Below, piece by piece: positions 58,000 through 64,000 of a DNA stretch of 64,000 nt. The stretch is from Neolentinus lepideus HHB14362 ss-1 (lineage: Eukaryota; Basidiomycota; Agaricomycetes; Gloeophyllales; Gloeophyllaceae): contig KV425578.1 of assembly GCA_001632425.1 (NCBI GenBank), forward strand, positions 45,411 to 109,410, given 5' to 3'. Both the position numbers and the translations under genes were made by a program. The notes beneath the pieces were generated by a model that worked only from the letters and a program-made list of their open reading frames with translations, made no database searches and was not told the DNA's origin. Position 1 is the first letter of the stretch, and each line of letters opens with the position of its first letter.

Positions 58000-60122
58000 A
58001 TGGTGAACACCCGCAAGATGCTCGACATTGGCCTCTTCATAAGTGTGCTTTACTGGTCAATTTTCAAAATAGCTGGTAACCCTGTCGGACACGGCGTCGC
58101 AAAGTTTTCTTCCGGGTACGATCTACAAGGAACGTGGTCTCACTCGGAGAGTGTCCCAGTGGACTCTGGCTTCTTGCACTACGACCTTCAGATTGTGAGA
58201 CCCTCGAATGTCACATAGCGACGTCTTATTGAATTCGGGCTCGTATTAGTGGGGCCCTAAAGAGCGTGTCTTGGAAATGAAAAATCTGATTCTGACCAAC
58301 AAAACGTCCGAGATTACACAGCTGGATGGCAAATTCGAGTGAGACTCGACATGTCTTATGGTGTCGAAATTGCGCTCACAACGCTTCAGTAACGACGACC
58401 CGATATATTACACTCTGGTCGCTCGCTCCCTGAGCGAAAGTAACAATAGCCCGCATGCACCTGTGATACGACCGATGGAGATGCATAGCGACAACGGCGC
58501 GCCAGACTTCCGTACATTTATGAACGATACCCTCTCAGGTAATACGTCTCCTTTACTTGCCTATATTCCGTTCTCAATTCTATCGATGAAAGCGTTTGCG
58601 TGGTCTTTCAACCACAGCTACGACATTCCCGTTGAGCCGTTTAAGCTGTCCGGCAGTCTTAACTTGGCACATGAGAGATTCTCATGCCCAGGTTCCGACG
58701 TTGCGCCTGAGGGGTCCCTCGACGTTGACATCCAGGCCTCCGCTGATGTCAAGTTGGGATGGGGTATCGTTCTCGCAGGACGTCTCTGGCCAGCAAGAGT
58801 AGACGAGATCGGCGTCTTCCTTCGTGAGTTGGCTATGGTCCTGATTGTCGTAGAACGTCACACTGACCATCTTCTCATAGGACCTGACTTCGACATTGAC
58901 GGCGTCCTTAATGTGATAGCCAAAGCTGATGTGAGTTACTACCACTGCTGACGCTGCCAAATATGATATTGAGTATACTCATGCATTACAGGGTACGTTC
59001 AATGTAGGCCCGTTCCCAATTTTCAGCTATCTCCCCGGAGGGTTGCATATCCCTGGGTGCGTGATCCAATTCTCTCGTTCGTGTGCGATCCCTTGCAGCG
59101 CTACTGAGTTACGTGTGGGGCTGTTGTTCCTCGTATGAGAGATCACAGCCCCAGACGTGGCATCTTGCACCTCACTAGTACTCTTAAACAATTTCGTCCC
59201 TCCCTGCTGGCAGAACGCTCCATTAGCCTCCCGAAGCATCTAGTCCTTGAATCTACTTCTCATTCTCTCCTTCTACGTTTGGACGTGTCGCCTGTGAATT
59301 GATTTACCCTCCTCGGGCATCAGCATTCTAACTATAGGGCCTCTATTCCAAGTCAAAGTTCGGGCTATAATCACTCCAAGTACAAATCTCGATGCCACCA
59401 TTGGCCTGGGATATAAATCACCTGCACGCAACTTGTTCTTCCCGCATAGACAAGATGTAAATGAACAGGGCCCGATAGAAAAGAAGCACACGCCGCTGCG
59501 GGTTGCAGTCGCACAAGGAGGTGTAGGGAACATCGAAGCACATCTGATACCTACGGTGTGTACACCACACGGCAAGCCGACCGTCTCATTCATTGTCTTT
59601 CAGGTTACATTCGGTATTTCGGCCTTGGGTGGCCTGGCCGAGGCGCTCGTCTATTGGAACGTCGACGGCTCTTCGACGCTTTCTTTGACACCATCATCAC
59701 ATGAGACTTGTGTCGACTTGAAGGCTGGAGTCCGTCTGGGCATGGGCGCTGTGGGCAATCTGCCCCACATCGGCAACAGTGGAAACGGGACCTGGGTCGA
59801 AGTTAGTCAAGAGTTGGCGAAGTGGGGCTGGGATCTGTATGAGGTGAGTGCTCTGGTGACGACCGTATCATTCTGACATAGCCTCTGCCCCTAGGATTGT
59901 ATCAGCGCCGAGAATCATCTCAATAGAGCGACGGTATCATCGGAGCCACAGATGGTTCTGAGCGGTGATGGTCCAAGCGCCCTTGGAGATGTCCATCTCT
60001 TGGATCAGGATGAAATTTCGGGCCAGTTAACTTGTCTACCTGCCGACATCCATGATCCTCAGGATGTCTTCAACGGGATCTTAGAAGGGACTCGTCAAAT
60101 GCTTTCTTATGAATCTTCGTAA
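58000..60122 (+). CDS. secreted fungal protein, paralogue 1 (DUF7223-like, tentative)
   Basis: The ATG at 58000 opens MVNTRKMLDIGLFISVLYWS, a hydrophobic lead that may be a signal peptide. The body consists of repeated short beta-rich segments split by small introns: FLHYDLQI, SLDVDIQASADVKLGWGIVL, DFDIDGVLNVIAKAD, GTFNVGPFPIFSYLPGGLHI, VGNIEAHLIPTVTFGISALG and GLAEALVYWNVDGSSTLSL. The C-terminus ISGQLTCLPADIHDPQDVF with EGTRQML ends at TAA 60120-60122. The HLIP-FGI-LGGLA-A core and the Cys-Pro end match the neighbour at 60402-63145, so the two are paralogues in convergent orientation. I relate the family to DUF7223 from memory of fungal secreted proteins; function is unknown. Exon bounds near 58270-58400 and 59060-59440 are uncertain. 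Confidence 0.6.
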
Positions 60123-60401
60123 ACCTAGATCCAAGAGTGTCGTGCTTGCCGATGAAATATATGCTATCCGTGTAGTGCTGAGCATGTTGTCGTCGTTGAT
60201 CCTGCTTTACTAGAATCTATGTGACTGTTGTTTGTACATAGTGCTATCTCTGGGTCGCTTGCCTTGGTCCATACAAGGCGCCTCGCCCCGAACTGTATAT
60301 ACGATTGAATATAGTCCGAGTGATGTCCATCGAATAGTAATAACTTATGAAAAAGCGAAGGGGCAAAAGCTGCGCCAGCCATCGAGAACAATTGATCGTG
60401 G
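60123..60401. other. short convergent intergenic spacer
   Basis: These 279 bp separate the two stop codons of the convergent secreted-protein paralogues. No gene was recognised. Confidence 0.5.
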
Positions 60402-63145
60402 TTATATGCTCAGTTCGCTGAAATATTTCTCGTTAGACACGCAGCTGCTCGAGAGACCAATCCAGACGAACCTTGCTGCTGAAACCACTTCATCTATCAA
60501 AGAAAGCGCATCGGTCGGAGCAATGTCAGGACATGTAATACTTTTCCGCTTCCCCAGAAGGGAGGACTCGCGTCGAACGGGAGACACACTAGGAGAACGA
60601 CGGGTACCGTCCAGCCGTCTACCAAACGATGCAATGGAGGGCACAGTTCTCCTCTGAGGAGTCGCAGTGCCAAAACATTTCTACTCGTTTGTCAGTGCAC
60701 TTCCCTCGTAGAAAGATATGGCGGTACGTACTTTGAACAGCTGGAAATTCTTCTGAAACAGCGTGACTTGGGTAGAATCGCTGAAGAAGCTCAAGAAGGA
60801 GCCTTCTGCTCCAGCGTTCACGGTTATCCCCGTGTCGATGGTAACACAACCGTTTACACTGCCACTAGCAGTGGTGTTTCCTCGAGGTGCAAGACCCTGA
60901 GATGATTTGCTGGAAGGAGTTTCCATACCAGCAGAGCTAGCTGCTGTAGGCGACGCAGTGGGTGTAGCCACGGACATGTTACCTGAGGAGGACACAGACG
61001 TGGTGCTTCCTGCGCTGGAGCTCTGAGGGGAGTGCATGGAAGATGTTTGACTACTGTTGGAGCTAGCGGTCCCGATAATGGCCATAGAACTCGCCATTTT
61101 GGAGGGCTCTGCCTGAGACTTGCTAATCGCAGTGGATAGTTGAGTGCTGTTGTCCGATGACGACGTACTGTGAGTCGCTTTACTGGTGATAGTGGAGGTG
61201 ACTGTCACGGTAGTGAGGCTGACGCCAGTCTGCACGCTCCTGTCTGTAGCGCTGGCGGTCTGATTACCAGTCACTGCAGTAACAGTCGTGTTGCCAGAAG
61301 TGGTAGCGGAGGTAGCACTAGCAACCTTGCTCGACCGAGTAGAGTTACTAACCGTAGTAACATTGCTTTGAGCGTCCAGTTGCATGCTCAGGGTCGCAGA
61401 AGCATCCAAATCAAGGTAGACGGTGGCTGAGGCAAGGCCCGCCAGCACATTGATCCCGAAGTCGATCTGTATCACTGTCTGTCAGCGGGGACTGCAAACA
61501 TTGACCGAACACCGGAACATACTTCAGGGATAAGATGAGCTGTGACCGACGCGTTAGCCTGAACATCAGGACTAACAGACAACTTCAAGGCTAAAACGAT
61601 GAACCATTAGTCTCGGCGCATGATAGGGCAGTATAACAGCGCACTGGAGTCTTGAGGAGTGGGCGTTCCACCATTACTCTGGCCACTTGGCGGACTAGGG
61701 AAGAATAATTGGCCGTTCGCGACATTGTACGCGAGACCGACGGTTAGGTCCACGTCAATTCCTGCGTTCGCTGCGACTTCGCCATTCACTACAAACTGAG
61801 GGCCGAGCGTAAATATTCTAATCCTTCTTGTCAGCACGTGGAGATGTAGTTGGAAGACTAGACGATACTCGCTGCGGAATATCCAAGCCGGGAAGTCCTA
61901 TCTGAAAGAGCTGAATCTTGCCAGAGTCAACAGTGCCCTAACAAGGGAGAATCCATGAGTACAAGAATTGTATGCGGCAGAAGATATCCTACAGCAGCGG
62001 ATGCCTGGAGATTCACTGTGCCAGCGATATCCGCGTCGAAATCTGCGAAAGCCCTACCTCAGTACCGTCAATGACCACTGAGATGAGGTATACACACTAG
62101 AGAAGAGCACAAATTCGCTAACGTCTGGAGGAATAATTGTGCCTGCGAGCACCACGCCGTATGTGACATTGGCGTTGAAGTTAGTATCAATGTCTGCATT
62201 CACAGAGGCTGTAAATCCGTTGCAGGACAACGACAGGGGTGGAAGTTTCAGATCCTTGTCTACAGTGATGGGAGATGTCCTCTTAACGGTGTCATTGAAG
62301 CCGTCTAGATCTGAAGACGATTTGCGTCGGGACATGTGTGAGACTCAAGATATTAAAAGACCGCACTGCCAAAAATCGAATCAAGGAAGCCTCGTCGCGC
62401 CAGCCGACTCCGCCGTTGGGGTCCGAGATTAGAAGTGTCGATAGTGCCTGTCACACCGGGAAACGATGCGCCCATGATAGCGAGCGAGATGTTGCCTTTT
62501 CTGTGTATCTGTAAGTTAGACACAATCCAACGGCCAGCGAGAGCATCCATACGAAGCATCCATACTGTTCCAGCTGGTATCAAGGGACAGGGCCTGCACC
62601 TGGGGCACACTTCCATCGCGTCTGGTAAGGTTACTCATGATGGAGTCCGGCAGCGACTGGTCGGCAGACACCCATGCCTTCGCCACACGGGCGAAAGGAC
62701 TGGCACCGCACTGCATTACAAGTCAGCGTACTCCCCGGGGAAAGCCGAATTACCCTACATTCTCGGGCAAGCGGACGAGCGTATTCTCGGCGCCGTCTTG
62801 GAAAAGATGGTTGCAACTGGCAGATTCATTCATGCACACGAGTCGTATGTCCTGGGCAGTCGCATTCTGATCGCAGTCCAGTATTTGCCATCCGGCTGCT
62901 GATGTGATATCTGAGAGCATGCTCGAGGGGCCCCACTGTGGTGTTGGATATCTACGTGAACAACCTACGCGATATCATGTAGACAGTTCACTCACGATCT
63001 TCATCGTGCCAGAGGCTTGCCCAGCCGTACCGTTGGCATTAACATCCCAATAGCAAGATCCGTTAATGCAAGGCTGGGACCAGTCGTTGGCCGCCGTCAC
63101 CGAAGCAATCAAGAAGGAAACGAAAGCGAGAAACGAGTGAATCAT
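60402..63145 (-). CDS. secreted Ser/Thr-rich fungal protein, paralogue 2 (DUF7223-like, tentative)
   Basis: The ATG at 63145 (MIHSFLAFVSFLIASVTAAN) gives a clear signal peptide; the longer frame opens with TTG. A short Cys-containing region follows (DWSQPCINGSCYWDVNANGT). Beta-rich segments come next: ISLAIMGASFPGVTGTIDTS, PPLSLSCNGFTASVNADIDT, NANVTYGVVLAGTIIPPDVS, FTLGPQFVVNGEVAANAGID, VDLTVGLAYNVANGQLFFPS and NASVTAHLIPEIDFGINVLA. Then a Ser/Thr/Gly-rich stretch (about 60900-61380), likely O-glycosylated, and CVTIDTGITVNAGAEGSFLS. After an intron with donor GTACGT the end is RRTVPSIASFGRR, SITCPDIAPTDALSLIDEVV and TAA at 60402-60404. Compared with paralogue 1 it keeps the Ser/Thr-rich insertion. 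Likely a cell-wall or extracellular protein; function is unknown. Confidence 0.65.
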
Positions 63146-64000
63146 CCTGTAAGGAGAGAAAGGATTAAGAGGAAGAGTGCCAGAAAACGAAGATAGGGCC
63201 GTCGCCAGGACGTAAGAAACTGTTGAAAGCAAGGGCCATGGTTATATATGATTTCCGAGCCGTATCCCAAGTTTCCTGATGGTCGTAGCTGTATGGACAG
63301 GATGATAGATCAACGTAACTTGGCATCAAATTTCCCGAAACGTATCACAAGATCGTGTTGCGGGGCCCATCCGCGGTGGGCAAAGAGGTCCGAGGATACC
63401 CACTACTGATACAAGGCTTTCAGCTACTATCCTGGAAGATGACAGCTTCGCTTTTCATTGCTGAGCGTTGATGAAGCAGAATCCTCTGGGAAGGACGCCA
63501 CGAATCGCGACTTGCGTCGGCAGATCTACGAATCTTTTTCTCTGAAAACCCATCACTGTCTGACATCACGGCACATGGGCAACTTGAGCAAAGCAGGCCA
63601 TTGCACTGCATGGCATTTTTTACGAGTCCTGAGTTAATTTTTGATTCTTGATATCTTTGATATCTTTGAGCATATATGACTGTTGCTTTTCATAACAAAC
63701 ATTTAAGTCTGAGAGAGGTATATTGGATAGGTGACCATTATTCCCATCCTGTCTCCATGTCATGATTATACCATATATTACCATACTTCCTGCCTTGTCC
63801 TAGTCTGCTAGTAATCAACATAATCAACAATACTCTCATTGTAAAAGGAGCCAATAAAGTAGTACTATTGGTATGCCTAGAGTAAAATTGGGAGGAATGT
63901 CAAAAAATGCAAACATATTTGAGCGTGTTTCCTGGTTCTAACAATAGCTCATAAGTGCTGAAGGAAACAGATGGATGACTGGAAAAATAAAGGGAAATTG
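63146..64000. other. right edge: promoter of paralogue 2 and a CpG-poor AT-rich stretch
   Basis: A TATATAA box near 63241-63250 lies about 100 bp upstream of the ATG of paralogue 2. From about 63623 to 63923 I see no CpG in 300 bp of AT-rich DNA, with TATCTTTGA repeated at 63650-63668. No gene was recognised. This may be the edge of a repeat that continues beyond the window. Confidence 0.5.

Overview
This window is nuclear DNA from a fungus, most likely an Agaricomycete basidiomycete and possibly a polypore. The reasons are the many very short GT-AG introns (mostly 50-65 bp), the dense genes on both strands, and protein families that read as basidiomycete versions of conserved eukaryotic genes: Mpv17, prefoldin 6, Vti1, mitochondrial uS17m and bL33m, an Osh-type OSBP, an Rtt107/Brc1-like BRCT protein and a TBC RabGAP. 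I see no rRNA, no intact tRNA and no CRISPR. Assignments come from reading motifs by eye; no database search was possible. Many introns were placed by hand, and outer gene bounds are start codon to stop codon.

Layout. 0.4-6.5 kb: an Mpv17/PMP22 membrane protein, an unrecognised protein and a flavin-containing monooxygenase (FMO-A), all on minus. 6.9-8.6 kb: a gene-free block almost without CpG, probably a decayed, once-methylated repeat. 9.0-28.2 kb: a housekeeping block with an NCS1 permease, uS17m, prefoldin 6, Vti1, a leucine aminopeptidase, an Rtt107/Brc1-like protein, an SH3+TBC RabGAP and bL33m. 29.0-33.3 kb: a segment repeated about three times in tandem, each unit carrying or having carried a small unknown three-exon gene (two intact copies, one broken). 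34.3-39.0 kb: an NAD-type aldehyde dehydrogenase and a protoglobin, both very CpG-rich, separated by minisatellites and a non-autonomous hAT-like element with a perfect 8-bp target duplication.

39.7-56.9 kb: three further FMO loci. FMO-B is a degenerate copy of FMO-A broken by a 567-bp inverted-repeat element that carries a tRNA-like stretch. FMO-C and FMO-D read as intact. A second small hAT-like element lies between B and C. An auxin-efflux-carrier-family transporter and an ankyrin-PH-OSBP lipid-transfer protein lie between C and D. 58.0-63.1 kb: two convergent paralogues of a secreted, low-complexity fungal protein family that I relate tentatively to DUF7223. The right edge is again CpG-poor and gene-free.

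How it works together. Most of 9-28 kb is ordinary housekeeping. The accessory theme is local amplification: four FMO loci on both strands, the repeated small gene and the paired secreted proteins, with small DNA transposons and CpG-depleted relics between them. The FMOs, the aldehyde dehydrogenase and the carrier could be connected in indole or other small-molecule oxidation and export, but sequence alone does not show this.
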